A DNA stretch of 64,000 nucleotides from Microbacterium oxydans (GTDB taxonomy: Bacteria > Actinomycetota > Actinomycetes > Actinomycetales > Microbacteriaceae). This document shows positions 30,151-39,009 of this stretch, piece by piece. A model generated the notes under the pieces. That model saw only the letters and a program-made list of their open reading frames with translations, did no database searches and was not told the origin of the DNA. Each line of letters opens with the position of its first letter. Position 1 is the first letter of the stretch. The position numbers and the translations under genes were made by a program. Where the stretch lies: the NCBI RefSeq assembly GCF_006540085.1, contig NZ_BJOG01000004.1, positions 186,001 to 250,000 of the forward strand, given 5' to 3'.

Positions 30151-31419
30151 ATGGCCCGCATCGGTGAAAGCGCTGACCTGTTCAAATGCTCTTTCTGTGG
30201 AAAGAGCCAGAAGCAGGTGCAGCAGCTCATCGCCGGCCCCGGTGTGTACATCTGCGACGAGTGCGTCGAACTGTGCAACGAGATCATCGAAGAGCGCATG
30301 GCCGAGTCGTCTGCCGACGGGGTCGCCGAGTTCGAGCTTCCCAAGCCGCGTGAGATCTTCTCCTTCCTTGAGGAGTACGTCGTCGGCCAGGAGCCGGCCA
30401 AGCGCGCTCTTTCCGTCGCCGTCTACAACCACTACAAGCGCGTTCGCGCCCACGGCACTCTTCAGACCGCTGAGCAGAAGGCCGAAGAGGTCGAGATCGC
30501 CAAGAGCAACATCCTGCTCATCGGCCCGACCGGCTGTGGGAAGACGTATCTCGCACAGACGCTCGCGAAGCGGCTGAACGTCCCGTTCGCCGTTGCCGAT
30601 GCCACCGCTCTGACCGAGGCCGGCTATGTCGGCGAAGACGTCGAGAACATCCTCCTCAAACTCATCCAGGCCGCCGACTACGACGTCAAGCGCGCCGAGC
30701 AGGGCATCATCTACATCGACGAGGTCGACAAGATCGCCCGCAAGGCGGAGAACCCCTCCATCACGCGCGACGTCTCGGGCGAGGGCGTCCAGCAGGCGCT
30801 CCTGAAGATCATCGAGGGCACGGTCGCCTCGGTGCCGCCCCAGGGCGGTCGCAAGCACCCGCACCAGGAGTTCCTGCAGATCGACACGTCCAACGTGCTG
30901 TTCATCGTCGCCGGAGCCTTCGCGGGTCTCGAAGACATCGTGTCGGCCCGCGTCGGCAAGCATGGAATCGGCTTCGGTGCTCCGCTGCACGACAAGGGCA
31001 AGGACCTCGACCTGTTCAGCGAGGTGCTTCCGGAAGACCTGCACAAGTTCGGGCTGATCCCCGAGTTCATCGGGCGTCTGCCGGTCGTGACCAACGTGTC
31101 ACCGCTCGACCAGGATGCGCTGATCGACATCCTGACGGGCCCGCGCAACGCGCTGGTGAAGCAGTATCAGCGGATGTTCGAGATCGACGGCGTGCAGCTC
31201 GAGTTCGAAGAAGAGGCACTGCGCTCCATCGCCGACCTCGCCGTCGAGCGCAAGACCGGTGCTCGCGGTCTTCGGGCGATCCTGGAAGACGTGCTCGGAC
31301 CCATCATGTTCGAGATCCCCTCCGCCGAGGACGTGGCGAAGGTCATCGTGACCCGCGCTGCCGTCGACGAAGGCGCACCGCCCACCATCGTGATGGAGCG
31401 CAAGCGCAAGAGCGCATGA
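30151..31419 (+). CDS. clpX: ATP-dependent Clp protease ATP-binding subunit ClpX
   Basis: 422 residues. ClpX unfolds tagged proteins and feeds them to ClpP. The N-terminal zinc-binding domain has Cys13, Cys16, Cys35 and Cys38. Walker A is GPTGCGKT (about 126-133), Walker [11 protein letters not shown], and the ClpP-docking loop region IGF lies in [16 protein letters not shown] precedes the ATG. The gene is displaced from clpP1-clpP2 by the four-gene deo block, and a nudix hydrolase overlaps its stop by 4 bp. Confidence 0.98.
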   Translation: MARIGESADLFKCSFCGKSQKQVQQLIAGPGVYICDECVELCNEIIEERMAESSADGVAEFELPKPREIFSFLEEYVVGQEPAKRALSVAVYNHYKRVRAHGTLQTAEQKAEEVEIAKSNILLIGPTGCGKTYLAQTLAKRLNVPFAVADATALTEAGYVGEDVENILLKLIQAADYDVKRAEQGIIYIDEVDKIARKAENPSITRDVSGEGVQQALLKIIEGTVASVPPQGGRKHPHQEFLQIDTSNVLFIVAGAFAGLEDIVSARVGKHGIGFGAPLHDKGKDLDLFSEVLPEDLHKFGLIPEFIGRLPVVTNVSPLDQDALIDILTGPRNALVKQYQRMFEIDGVQLEFEEEALRSIADLAVERKTGARGLRAILEDVLGPIMFEIPSAEDVAKVIVTRAAVDEGAPPTIVMERKRKSA

Positions 31420-31952
31420 GCGCGGAGCCGGCTCCCTGGAAGACGGTGGCGCGCGAGACGCTCGTCGCCGACCGGCGGATCCGCCTCCACGCCGACGAGT
31501 GCGTGAATGGCAGCGGTGTGTCGATCGCCCCGTACTACGTGCTGGAGTACGGGGACTGGATCTCCGTCCTCGCCCTCGACCGGAACGATGACGCCATAGT
31601 CGTCGAAGAGTATCGGCACGGTGCAGGCGTCGTGGCCGTCGGCACCATCGGCGGGGGAGTAGAGCCTGGTGAGTCGCCGGAGGCTGCGGCGCGCCGTGAG
31701 CTGCTCGAGGAGACCGGGTATGCCGCCGACGATCTCATCGATCTCGGATCGACCTGGGCGAACTTCGGCAACCACACGAACCGGGTGCATCATTTCCTCG
31801 CGCGCGGGTGTGCGCGCGTCGCGGAGCAGTCTCTCGACGACAGCGAGTCGATCGTCGTACATGTGTTGTCGCTCGATGGACTCGGCGACCTCCTCCCGCA
31901 GAGCTACCACCAGCTCACCTGGTACAAAGCCATGGACCAGCTCGGACGGTGA
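31416..31952 (+). CDS. Nudix hydrolase
   Basis: 178 residues. A complete Nudix box begins at about residue 79 ([24 protein letters not shown]), with all key Glu residues of REXXEEXG. The N-terminal strand pattern ([20 protein letters not shown]) and overall length resemble ADP-ribose-type pyrophosphatases, though substrate specificity cannot be read. It starts inside the clpX stop (ATGA), so the two are cotranslated. Confidence 0.93.
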   Translation: MSAEPAPWKTVARETLVADRRIRLHADECVNGSGVSIAPYYVLEYGDWISVLALDRNDDAIVVEEYRHGAGVVAVGTIGGGVEPGESPEAAARRELLEETGYAADDLIDLGSTWANFGNHTNRVHHFLARGCARVAEQSLDDSESIVVHVLSLDGLGDLLPQSYHQLTWYKAMDQLGR

Positions 31953-31985
31953 CTCCGAACGAGGCTCTGCGCGTGACGGGTTTCG

Positions 31986-32483
31986 TCAGCCGATCGGCAT
32001 GATCAGGTCCGTACGCAGTTCTGGTGCCGGAGCGCTCGGGTCGGACACGTAGATCTCGATCCAGATCCCCCCGGGACGAAGCCCCTGCGCCGACGCGCGC
32101 TCGACGAGGGCGGCCCATGCGCCACCCAGTTCCTCATAGGAGCCGAACAGCGTGGTCGCGACCGCGGGTCCTGAGGCCAGCGTCGAAGCGACGATGACGC
32201 GGCCGCTCGCGGTGGGGATGGGGTTCGCCGGTGCCGTCTGCACGGGGAAGCCGAGTTCCAGGTCGAAGACGCCCATCGGATCGCCGTGATACACCGCGAG
32301 TGCCGGGCCGGTCGGGACGAGCACGCCTCCGGCGAAGGTGAGCGCGATCGCCGAGTAGCCGGCGTCGAACGCCTCCGGGAGATCGGCGAGGCGGATGCCC
32401 TCGTGGCGGATGACGGCGAGGGGGACGGACTCGAGGTCGAGGCGGTCCGCAGGACCGAACGGGGCGTCGCGAAAGGCGTTCAT
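31986..32483 (-). CDS. GyrI-like effector-binding domain protein
   Basis: 165 residues. LESVPLAVIRHEGIRLADLPEAF at the N-terminus and the repeated strand-helix pattern with ATTLFGSYEELGGAWAALVERA and a closing WIEIYVSDPS fit the GyrI-like/AraC effector-binding (SOUL-type) fold. It has no DNA-binding domain, so it may be a small-molecule-binding or gyrase-inhibitor-like protein. It follows the M3 peptidase by 20 bp on the same strand and converges on the nudix gene with a 33-bp gap. Confidence 0.8.
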   Translation of the reverse strand: MNAFRDAPFGPADRLDLESVPLAVIRHEGIRLADLPEAFDAGYSAIALTFAGGVLVPTGPALAVYHGDPMGVFDLELGFPVQTAPANPIPTASGRVIVASTLASGPAVATTLFGSYEELGGAWAALVERASAQGLRPGGIWIEIYVSDPSAPAPELRTDLIMPIG

Positions 32484-32502
32484 GCGCTCAGCGTCTCACG
32501 CC

Positions 32503-34554
32503 TCAGTCGCCCAGTCCACGCCTCTTCAGGAGCGGATCGATATCCGCATCGCGGCCCCGGAAGTCGCGGTACGCCTCGAGAGGATCCTTGGAACCTCCCA
32601 CGCCGAGGAGTCGTGCGCGGAATCTGTCGCCGTTCGCCCGGGTGAGACCACCGTTCTCTCGGAACCAGTCGACCGTGTCGGCGTCGAGCACCTCGCTCCA
32701 GATGTACGAGTAGTACCCCGCGCTGTAGCCGCCGGCGAACACGTGGGCGAAGTAGGTGGATGAGTACCGCGTCGGCACGGTCGGGTCTTTCAGGCCGATG
32801 TCCGCCAGAGCGGCGGCCTCGAAAGCGGCGACGTCGTCGACCTCGGCATCCGTGCCGAGACGATGCCAGGCCTGGTCCAACCATGCGGCAGCCAGATACT
32901 CGCTGGTCGCGTGCCCCTGATCGAACGTCTCGGTCGCTCGCAGGCGCTCGACGATCGAGGGATCGAGTGGAGCGCCGGTCTCGTGGTGACGCGCGTAGTT
33001 CTCGAGGACCTCCGGCCACAGGATCCACATCTCGTTCACCTGGCTCGGGAACTCGACGAAGTCGCGGAACACGTTCGTCCCCGCGAAGTGTGGGTAGGTG
33101 ACAGTCGCGAAGAGGCCGTGCAGAGCGTGTCCGAACTCGTGGAACAGCGTGGTCACCTCGTCGAGCGTCAGGAGCGTCGGCTCCCCTTCTCCGGGAAGCG
33201 GCACGTTCAGGTTGTTGACCACGACCGGAGCGGTGCCGCGGAGTCGCGACTGGCTGACGATCGCATTCATCCACGCGCCGCCGCGCTTGGAATCGCGCGT
33301 GTACAGATCGAGCACGTAGAGACCGACCGGCGAGCCGTCGGCGTCGCGCACCTCGAAGACGCGCGCGCCGGGGTGATACGCGGCGAGGTCATCGCGCTCG
33401 GAGAACGTGACGCCGTAGAGCTGCGTCGCCGCGAAGAAGACGCCATCCTGGAGCACGCGCTCCGCTTCGAACCAGGGCCGAAGCGCGCTGGAGTCGATGT
33501 CGTATCGTGCAGTGCGCACCCGCTCGGTGTAAAAGGCCCAGTCGTGCGCCTCGACCGGGAACGGGATCTGCTCGGTCTCGTCGACGATCGTCTGCAGAGC
33601 TGCGCGTTCGGCCAGGGCGTTGCGCGCGGATGGTCCGGCGAGGCGTCGGAGCATCCGCTCGACCGCCTCCGGGCTTCCTGCCGTCTCATCCGCGGTCACG
33701 GCGGCAGCGTGCGAGTCGTAGCCGAGCAACTGTGCACGCTCCGCCCGCAGACGCACGATCGCGAGAAGGACCGGACGGTTGTCGTTCGCGTTGTCGCGAG
33801 ACCCGCGTGCGAGCGAGGCCGCCATGATGCGACGTCTCGATTCCCGCGGGCGCAACTGCGCCAGAGCAGGGTGGCCTGTGAAGAGCGGGAGGGTGATCAG
33901 GAGCTTTCCGTCCAAGTCCCTGTCCGTGGCGGCACGTGCGGCAGCGGAGAGCTCTCCCGCGCTCAATCCGTCGAGCTCGTCGGCCGTGTCGAACACCACG
34001 GCCAGGTCGTTGGTGTCGTTCAGCAGGTTGCGCTCGAACGTGTTGGTCAGGGTCGACAGCTTCTGGTTCATGGCGGTCAGCCGCGCCTTCGCTTCGTCGT
34101 CGAGGCCCGCACCGGCCAAGGTCATCTCGCGATGACGGCGCTCCACGAGGTACCGCTGCTCCGGATCGAGGTTCAGCGCGTCGAGCTGCTCGTACACCTG
34201 CTGTACACGCCAGTAGAGCCGGCTGTCGAGCGTGATCGCATCCTCATGCGCTGCCATGAGCGGCGCGAGCTGCTCGTCGATCTCCTGGATCTCGGGCGTC
34301 GCATCGGCCGAACTCACCGTGTAGAAGGTGTGCGCGACACGATCCAGCAGCTCGCCGGATCGCTCCAGCGCCTCAAGGGTGTTCTCGAACGTGGGCATCG
34401 AGCGCACCACGGTGATGCGCTCGATCTCGCGGAGCTGCTCCTCGAAACCCGCCTGGAAAGCGGGGAGATAGTGCTCCGGCCGAATCGCGGCGTAGTCGGG
34501 GAGCCCGTAGGGAAGCGTCGACGGCAGCAGCAGCGGATTGGTGGCGTCGGTCAT
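32503..34554 (-). CDS. M3 family metallopeptidase (oligopeptidase A / dipeptidyl carboxypeptidase type)
   Basis: 683 residues. The zinc site HEFGHALHG lies near residue 470, with the third-ligand region (FVEFPSQVNEMW) about 25 residues later, and a long helical N-terminal lid precedes it. The family hydrolyses short peptides in the cytoplasm, and no signal peptide is seen. TAGGCT lies 6 nt before the ATG with GGAGG abutting the start codon, suggesting a leaderless message. A peptide importer is encoded 7 kb away, but no direct link is shown. Confidence 0.95.
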   Translation of the reverse strand: MTDATNPLLLPSTLPYGLPDYAAIRPEHYLPAFQAGFEEQLREIERITVVRSMPTFENTLEALERSGELLDRVAHTFYTVSSADATPEIQEIDEQLAPLMAAHEDAITLDSRLYWRVQQVYEQLDALNLDPEQRYLVERRHREMTLAGAGLDDEAKARLTAMNQKLSTLTNTFERNLLNDTNDLAVVFDTADELDGLSAGELSAAARAATDRDLDGKLLITLPLFTGHPALAQLRPRESRRRIMAASLARGSRDNANDNRPVLLAIVRLRAERAQLLGYDSHAAAVTADETAGSPEAVERMLRRLAGPSARNALAERAALQTIVDETEQIPFPVEAHDWAFYTERVRTARYDIDSSALRPWFEAERVLQDGVFFAATQLYGVTFSERDDLAAYHPGARVFEVRDADGSPVGLYVLDLYTRDSKRGGAWMNAIVSQSRLRGTAPVVVNNLNVPLPGEGEPTLLTLDEVTTLFHEFGHALHGLFATVTYPHFAGTNVFRDFVEFPSQVNEMWILWPEVLENYARHHETGAPLDPSIVERLRATETFDQGHATSEYLAAAWLDQAWHRLGTDAEVDDVAAFEAAALADIGLKDPTVPTRYSSTYFAHVFAGGYSAGYYSYIWSEVLDADTVDWFRENGGLTRANGDRFRARLLGVGGSKDPLEAYRDFRGRDADIDPLLKRRGLGD

Positions 34555-34560
34555 CCTCCG

Positions 34561-34566
34561 AGCCTA
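34561..34566 (-). promoter_or_regulatory. -10 element of the M3 peptidase, leaderless configuration
   Basis: TAGGCT on the minus strand ends 6 nt before the ATG at 34554. The CGGAGG between them leaves no spacing for a ribosome binding site. Confidence 0.45.
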
Positions 34567-34585
34567 TCCACCGCGCCGGGCGTGC

Positions 34586-35503
34586 TCAGGACCCGCTCTC
34601 GCTCAGGCGCGTCATCACGCCGCGAAGGGCTTCCACGACCACGCGGACCGATCGACGACGAAGTGTCTCGGGCCGCGCGAGCACGTCGATCATCCGGTGC
34701 GTGCTCACACCTTCGAGAGGGACGCGCACGAGGTCGCGGTCGTCGACGCTGCGCGAGGTGAAGCGCGGTAGCATCCCGATCACCCCTCCGGCGGCCACGA
34801 CGGCCGACACCGCGCCGTAGTCGTTGATGCGGTGTTGGATGTCGACGGGCCGATGGGCCACCGCCGATACGGCACGGAGCACGTCGTCGGGGGAGTAGCC
34901 GATGCGACTGGTGACCCATCGCTCTCCTGCGACGTCGGCCGGTGTGAGGCTGGCACGACCGGCGAGCGGATGTGAGGCCGCTACCGCCACGTCCAGGGGC
35001 TCGCGGATCAGGGTGAGGCTGCGCACACCCTGCGCGGGCCACGGTTCGGAATGCTCCATGCGGTGCGCGAGCACGAGGTCGTAGCGTGCTGTGAGCGCAG
35101 GGAAATCCGTCTGCGCGACATCCTCGTCCGTGAGCTGCACCGATGGCGCGTTCGCTGCGGACGACAGCTCCCGCACGAGTGCTCCGAACAGCGCCTGCCC
35201 GACGCTGTGGAACCCGCTGATGCTCACGACTCCCGTCGCAGAACCCTCGAAGTCGTCCAGGGCGTGTCGTGCCGCCGCCATGGCGTCGATCGCCTCGGCG
35301 CCGGCAGTCGCCAGTACTTCGCCGGCGGGTGTGAGGGCGAGCGTGCGCCCGACTCTGCGGGTCAGCGGTGTCGGCACACCACGCTGCAGGGTTGCGAGCT
35401 GCTGGGAGACGGCAGAAGGAGTGACTCGGAGCGCGTCGGCCACGGCGGTCACACTGCCGAGGGCGCCGAGCTCTCTCAGGATCTGCAACTGATGGAGTTC
35501 CAC
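34586..35503 (-). CDS. LysR-family transcriptional regulator
   Basis: 305 residues. The N-terminal winged helix (about 1-60; GSVTAVADALRVTPSAVSQQL) is followed by a periplasmic-binding-like effector domain (about 90-300). The start is GTG with TAAACT 6 nt upstream and no Shine-Dalgarno. It is divergent from tdh-kbl across 99 bp, the standard arrangement for a LysR regulator and its target, so control of threonine catabolism is likely but not proved. Confidence 0.93.
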   Translation of the reverse strand: MELHQLQILRELGALGSVTAVADALRVTPSAVSQQLATLQRGVPTPLTRRVGRTLALTPAGEVLATAGAEAIDAMAAARHALDDFEGSATGVVSISGFHSVGQALFGALVRELSSAANAPSVQLTDEDVAQTDFPALTARYDLVLAHRMEHSEPWPAQGVRSLTLIREPLDVAVAASHPLAGRASLTPADVAGERWVTSRIGYSPDDVLRAVSAVAHRPVDIQHRINDYGAVSAVVAAGGVIGMLPRFTSRSVDDRDLVRVPLEGVSTHRMIDVLARPETLRRRSVRVVVEALRGVMTRLSESGS

Positions 35504-35509
35504 GAGAAC

Positions 35510-35515
35510 AGTTTA
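35510..35515 (-). promoter_or_regulatory. -10 element of the LysR gene, leaderless configuration
   Basis: TAAACT on the minus strand ends 6 nt before the GTG at 35503. Confidence 0.5.
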
Positions 35516-35572
35516 GCGGCGGCTACATGGACGGTGCAGACGATGCCGATTGATCTACAACCGTGGATGCGA

Positions 35573-35588
35573 TGTGATCGAGATCATG
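35573..35588. promoter_or_regulatory. CRP-like palindrome upstream of tdh
   Basis: TGATC (35575-35579) and GATCA (35582-35586) form an inverted repeat. In the wider frame, TGTGA-N6-TCATG partly matches the Crp consensus. It lies 14 bp before the tdh ATG, so a bound protein would be expected to repress. It could also be part of a LysR site. Confidence 0.35.
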
Positions 35589-35602
35589 AAGGCACTGTCC
35601 GC

Positions 35603-36646
35603 ATGAGAGCACTGTTCAAAGGCGCGCCTGGCGCGGGGCTCGAGCTGGTCGAGCGTCCCGAACCGAAGGCCGGCGCCGACGAGGTCGTCATCCGGGTGCT
35701 GCGCACCGGCATCTGCGGAACCGATCTACACATCCTCCGCTGGGATGACTGGGCGGCGTCGGCGATCGCCGCCCCGCTGATCCCCGGTCACGAGTTCTAC
35801 GGCGAAGTGGTGGAGGTCGGACCCGGCGTGCACGACATCTCCGTGGGTGATCGCGTCTCCGGTGAAGGCCACATCGTCTGCGGGACGTGTCGCAACTGCC
35901 GGGCAGGGCGCCGGCAGATGTGCATCCGGACGATCGGTCTCGGTCTGCAGCGGGACGGTGCGTTCGCGGAGTACCTCGCGCTCCCTGCGGCGAACGTGTG
36001 GGTGCACCACGCCGAGGTGACTCCCGAGCTCGGCGCGATCTTCGATCCGCTCGGCAACGCGGTCCACACGGCGCTCACGTACCCGCTCGTCGGAGAAGAC
36101 GTGCTCGTCACCGGCTGCGGCCCGATCGGGCTCATGGCCATCGCCGTCGCCAGGCACGCCGGGGCGCGGTTCATCACCGCGACGGATGTCAGCGCACCGC
36201 GTCTGGAGATGGCTCGTCGGATGGGCGCCGACGAAATCGTCGACGTCTCGGTCCGCGATATCAGGGAGGCGCAGCAGGCGCTCGGAATGCGCGAGGGTTT
36301 CGACATCGGATTCGAGATGAGCGGTGCGCCATCGGCCCTCCCCGCCATGATCGACAACATGAACCACGGTGGGCGTATCGCGATGCTGGGTCTGCCGAGT
36401 GCCGGGTTCGGGATCGACTGGGGCAAGCTCGTCACCCACATGCTCACGATCAAGGGGATCTACGGACGCGAGATGTTCGAGACGTGGAACGCCATGGGGG
36501 CGATGCTGCAGACCAGTGCGCCCCTGCGGGATGCCATCGGCCGAGTGATCGCCGAAGTCGTCCCCGCTCGTGAATGGGAACGCGGATTCGCCGCCGCCGA
36601 ATCGGCGGGAACGGGCAAGATCATCCTCGACTGGACGGAGTTGTGA
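35603..36646 (+). CDS. tdh: L-threonine 3-dehydrogenase, zinc-dependent
   Basis: 347 residues of the medium-chain dehydrogenase family. It oxidises L-threonine to 2-amino-3-ketobutyrate with NAD. Catalytic zinc ligands are Cys38 (GICGTDLH), His63 and Glu64 (GHEFYG). The structural zinc site is Cys93, Cys96, Cys99 and Cys107. The Rossmann segment is [11 protein letters not shown]. The assignment over generic alcohol dehydrogenases rests on the overlapping downstream kbl gene (TGATG junction). GAAGG lies 10 nt before the chosen ATG. Confidence 0.95.
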   Translation: MRALFKGAPGAGLELVERPEPKAGADEVVIRVLRTGICGTDLHILRWDDWAASAIAAPLIPGHEFYGEVVEVGPGVHDISVGDRVSGEGHIVCGTCRNCRAGRRQMCIRTIGLGLQRDGAFAEYLALPAANVWVHHAEVTPELGAIFDPLGNAVHTALTYPLVGEDVLVTGCGPIGLMAIAVARHAGARFITATDVSAPRLEMARRMGADEIVDVSVRDIREAQQALGMREGFDIGFEMSGAPSALPAMIDNMNHGGRIAMLGLPSAGFGIDWGKLVTHMLTIKGIYGREMFETWNAMGAMLQTSAPLRDAIGRVIAEVVPAREWERGFAAAESAGTGKIILDWTEL

Positions 36647-37824
36647 TGTACGGGACCTTTCAGAAGCATGTGTCGGACGAGCTGGCGGCGATCGAGGAGG
36701 CCGGCCTGACCAAGCGCGAGCGCGGTATCCGCGGGCCGCAGAACGCCGAGATCACCGCTGACGGCGCTGACGTGCTGAACTTCTGCGCGAACAACTACCT
36801 CGGTCTCGCCGACGATCCGCGCATCCTCTCGGCCGCGACGACGGCCCTGGAGGAGTGGGGCTACGGCCTCGCGAGTGTGCGCTTCATCTGCGGCACGCAA
36901 GAGCAGCACCTCGAGTTGGAGCGCCGCCTCGCCGACTTCCTCGGCACAGACGAGGCCATCCTGTACTCGTCGTGCTTCGACGCGAACGGGGGAGTGTTCG
37001 AGACACTCTTCGGACCCGAGGACGCCATCATCTCCGATGAGCTGAACCACGCCTCGATCATCGACGGCATCCGACTCTCGAAGGCGAGGCGGCTTCGTTA
37101 CCGCAACCGGGACATGGCCGATCTCGAGGCGCAGCTGCAGGCGGCAACGGACGCCCGATTCCGTGTGATCGTGACGGACGGCGTGTTCTCGATGGACGGC
37201 TACATCGCGCCTCTCGCCGAGATCTGCGATCTCGCCGACCGTTACGACGCTCTCGTCTTCGTCGACGATTCCCATGCGGTCGGTTTCGTCGGCGAGAACG
37301 GTCGTGGCACACCGGAGCTCTGCGGAGTAGCCGATCGTGTCGACATCTACACCGGAACCTTCGGCAAGGCGCTCGGGGGCGCATCGGGCGGGTACGTCGC
37401 CTCGCACGCCGAGACCGTGGCTCTGCTGCGTCAGCGTTCTCGTCCCTACCTGTTCTCGAACACTCTCGCCCCCGCGATCGTCGCCGGCACGCTGACCGCC
37501 CTCGATCTCGTCGAAGGGTCCGCGGACCTTCGGTCGCGGCTGCGTGCGAACGCGTCGCTGTTCCGCGAGCGCATGACGGCGGAGGGCTTCGATCTGCTTC
37601 CGGGCGAACACCCCATCGTCCCCGTCATGTTCGGGGACGCGGCGAAGACGGCGCGGATCGCTCAGGAGATGCAGGCGCGTGGCATCTACGTGACCGCGTT
37701 CAGCTTCCCGGTCGTGCCGCGCGGCCTGGCACGGATCCGCGTGCAGCTGTCGGCGGTGCACACGGCGGAGCAGATCGAGTATTGCGTCGGCGCCTTCGTC
37801 GCCGCGCGCGACGCAATCGACTGA
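36646..37824 (+). CDS. kbl: Glycine C-acetyltransferase (2-amino-3-ketobutyrate CoA ligase)
   Basis: 392 residues, fold-type I PLP enzyme. It splits 2-amino-3-ketobutyrate with CoA into glycine and acetyl-CoA, the second step after Tdh. The PLP lysine is Lys241 in TFGKALGG, with DDSHAVGF for ring stacking. The N-terminal [15 protein letters not shown] is typical of the alpha-oxoamine synthase family. The ATG shares one base with the tdh stop, so the pair are made together. Confidence 0.96.
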   Translation: MYGTFQKHVSDELAAIEEAGLTKRERGIRGPQNAEITADGADVLNFCANNYLGLADDPRILSAATTALEEWGYGLASVRFICGTQEQHLELERRLADFLGTDEAILYSSCFDANGGVFETLFGPEDAIISDELNHASIIDGIRLSKARRLRYRNRDMADLEAQLQAATDARFRVIVTDGVFSMDGYIAPLAEICDLADRYDALVFVDDSHAVGFVGENGRGTPELCGVADRVDIYTGTFGKALGGASGGYVASHAETVALLRQRSRPYLFSNTLAPAIVAGTLTALDLVEGSADLRSRLRANASLFRERMTAEGFDLLPGEHPIVPVMFGDAAKTARIAQEMQARGIYVTAFSFPVVPRGLARIRVQLSAVHTAEQIEYCVGAFVAARDAID

Positions 37825-37829
37825 GCACA

Positions 37830-37875
37830 TGCAAAGAAAAGCTTGCAAAGAACTCTTTGCAAGGGTATCTTTGCA
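37830..37875. promoter_or_regulatory. Four-half-site operator of the ArsR-type regulator
   Basis: Half-sites TGCAAAGA start at 37830 and 37844, and their inverted partners TCTTTGCA start at 37854 and 37868. The inner pair makes a 20-bp palindrome (37843-37862) with 8-bp arms, and the outer pair is placed symmetrically 14 bp further out on each side. The inner site covers the -35 (TTGCAA) and the outer right arm covers the -10, so autorepression is likely. Confidence 0.75.
37843..37871 (+). promoter_or_regulatory. Promoter of the ArsR-type regulator, leaderless configuration
   Basis: -35 TTGCAA (37843-37848), 17-nt spacer, -10 TATCTT (37866-37871), then 7 nt to the ATG at 37879. No ribosome binding site is present. 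Confidence 0.6.
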
Positions 37876-37878
37876 TTC

Positions 37879-38496
37879 ATGACGAACGAGACGCAGGTCA
37901 GGACGCTCGACGCCAGCGCGCTCAAGGCGCTGGCACACCCACTGCGGGTCAAGATCTTCGACATCCTCGCGGCGCGAGGTCCGCAGACCGCCAGCTCCCT
38001 TGCGGCCCTCGTGGGAGAGACATCGGGATCCACCAGCTATCACCTGCGTGCGCTTGCAGCTCACGACCTGATCCGAGAGGTGGAGGGGCGAGGCACGGCG
38101 AGGGAGCGATGGTGGGAACGGCCCAAGGGGCGCATCGACGTGCCCGGCCCCGATGAGATGACCTCGCCGGCGAACCGCGCCGCGGCGCAGATCGTCACCT
38201 CGGAGTTCTTCCGCGTCCGCCACGAGACCCTCATGAGCTACCTGAACCGACCGCAGGCCGAGGTCCCCGAAGCGTGGCGAGACGTCGGGATCACGATCAC
38301 CACGCACCTCGACATGACACCGGAGCAGGCGATGTCGCTCCGCGAGGAACTCGAAGCCATCGTCGAGAGCGCCATCGAGCGGTACCGGGGCCAGGAGGGG
38401 CCGGACGTGCGGCGGGTTTCGCTCCGCGCCGAGCTCTTCGATCTGCCGACCCCGCGCACGACCTCGCCCGCCGTCGACAACGAGGAGGCATCATGA
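37879..38496 (+). CDS. ArsR-type winged-helix transcriptional regulator
   Basis: 205 residues. An N-terminal winged helix (about 8-85; LKALAHPLRVKIFDILAARGPQTASSLAALVGETSGSTSYHL) is followed by a helical C-terminal half without the Cys metal sites of classical ArsR/SmtB, so it is probably not a metal sensor. The HTH_20-type subfamily fits. A four-half-site operator overlaps its own promoter. The only cotranscribed gene is a 72-aa protein overlapping by 4 bp. No transporter, the usual partner, is adjacent. Confidence 0.9.
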   Translation: MTNETQVRTLDASALKALAHPLRVKIFDILAARGPQTASSLAALVGETSGSTSYHLRALAAHDLIREVEGRGTARERWWERPKGRIDVPGPDEMTSPANRAAAQIVTSEFFRVRHETLMSYLNRPQAEVPEAWRDVGITITTHLDMTPEQAMSLREELEAIVESAIERYRGQEGPDVRRVSLRAELFDLPTPRTTSPAVDNEEAS

Positions 38497-38711
38497 CCGC
38501 GGCAACTCTCCATCTCGTCGCACCGACGCGAACCGAGCGTCGGCTGCTCCGACTGGCCGATCGGCTGACGGCGTACGTCGAGAATCGGATCTCACATCGC
38601 GCGGAGCGGCGTGAGCTCTCGCTCGATCTGCTGCGCGAACAACAGACCCGCCGGCAGGACCCCCGTGCCGTCGACCATGCCCTCGCGCAACGGGGAGTGA
38701 CCCGCCGCTGA
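38493..38711 (+). CDS. 72-aa hypothetical protein cotranscribed with the ArsR-type regulator
   Basis: 72 residues, rich in Arg and Leu, predicted helical (RLLRLADRLTAYVENRISHRAERRELSLDLL). No membrane segment and no known domain. Its ATG overlaps the regulator stop (ATGA), so the two are coupled. Autoregulation of the upstream gene makes this product conditionally expressed. It could be a partner or antagonist of the regulator, but nothing in the sequence proves this. Confidence 0.7.
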   Translation: MTAATLHLVAPTRTERRLLRLADRLTAYVENRISHRAERRELSLDLLREQQTRRQDPRAVDHALAQRGVTRR

Positions 38712-38732
38712 CGCCATGGCCCGGGGCCGCGC

Positions 38733-38776
38733 GACGAGACCCCCTGATATCCGCACGGGTATCAGAGGGTCTCGTC
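38733..38776. terminator. Bidirectional terminator between the ArsR unit and the valS unit
   Basis: A 17-nt stem (38733-38749 with 38760-38776), one C-A mismatch, 10-nt loop, in the gap between convergent genes. Confidence 0.8.
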
Positions 38777-38793
38777 CCGATGGCGGGTGCGGT

Positions 38794-39009
38794 TCAGTCG
38801 GCGAACGGGCGGGCGACGACCTCACCGGACGCGGTCTGGAGGACCTCCCAGCCGGCGTCGAGCTCGGCGATCGCACGCCCTTCCAGCCAGGTGAGGGTCC
38901 AGTGGCCGGTGAGGCCCTGGGACTCGACCTCGGCGATGGCGGGACGCAGCGCTTCGGGGACGGAGGCGGGCGGCTGTGCACCCGCGGCCCAGCGCGTGCC
39001 GAGCTGCAT
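38794..39009 (-). CDS. 71-aa hypothetical protein downstream of valS
   Basis: 71 residues with no recognised family. The sequence LRPAIAEVESQGLTGHWTLTWLEGRAIAEL suggests a compact alpha/beta fold. Its ATG (39009-39007) overlaps the valS stop by 4 bp, so it is translated by coupling to the synthetase. The frame is closed by a bidirectional terminator. A functional link to tRNA charging is possible only by position. Confidence 0.75.
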   Translation of the reverse strand: MQLGTRWAAGAQPPASVPEALRPAIAEVESQGLTGHWTLTWLEGRAIAELDAGWEVLQTASGEVVARPFAD

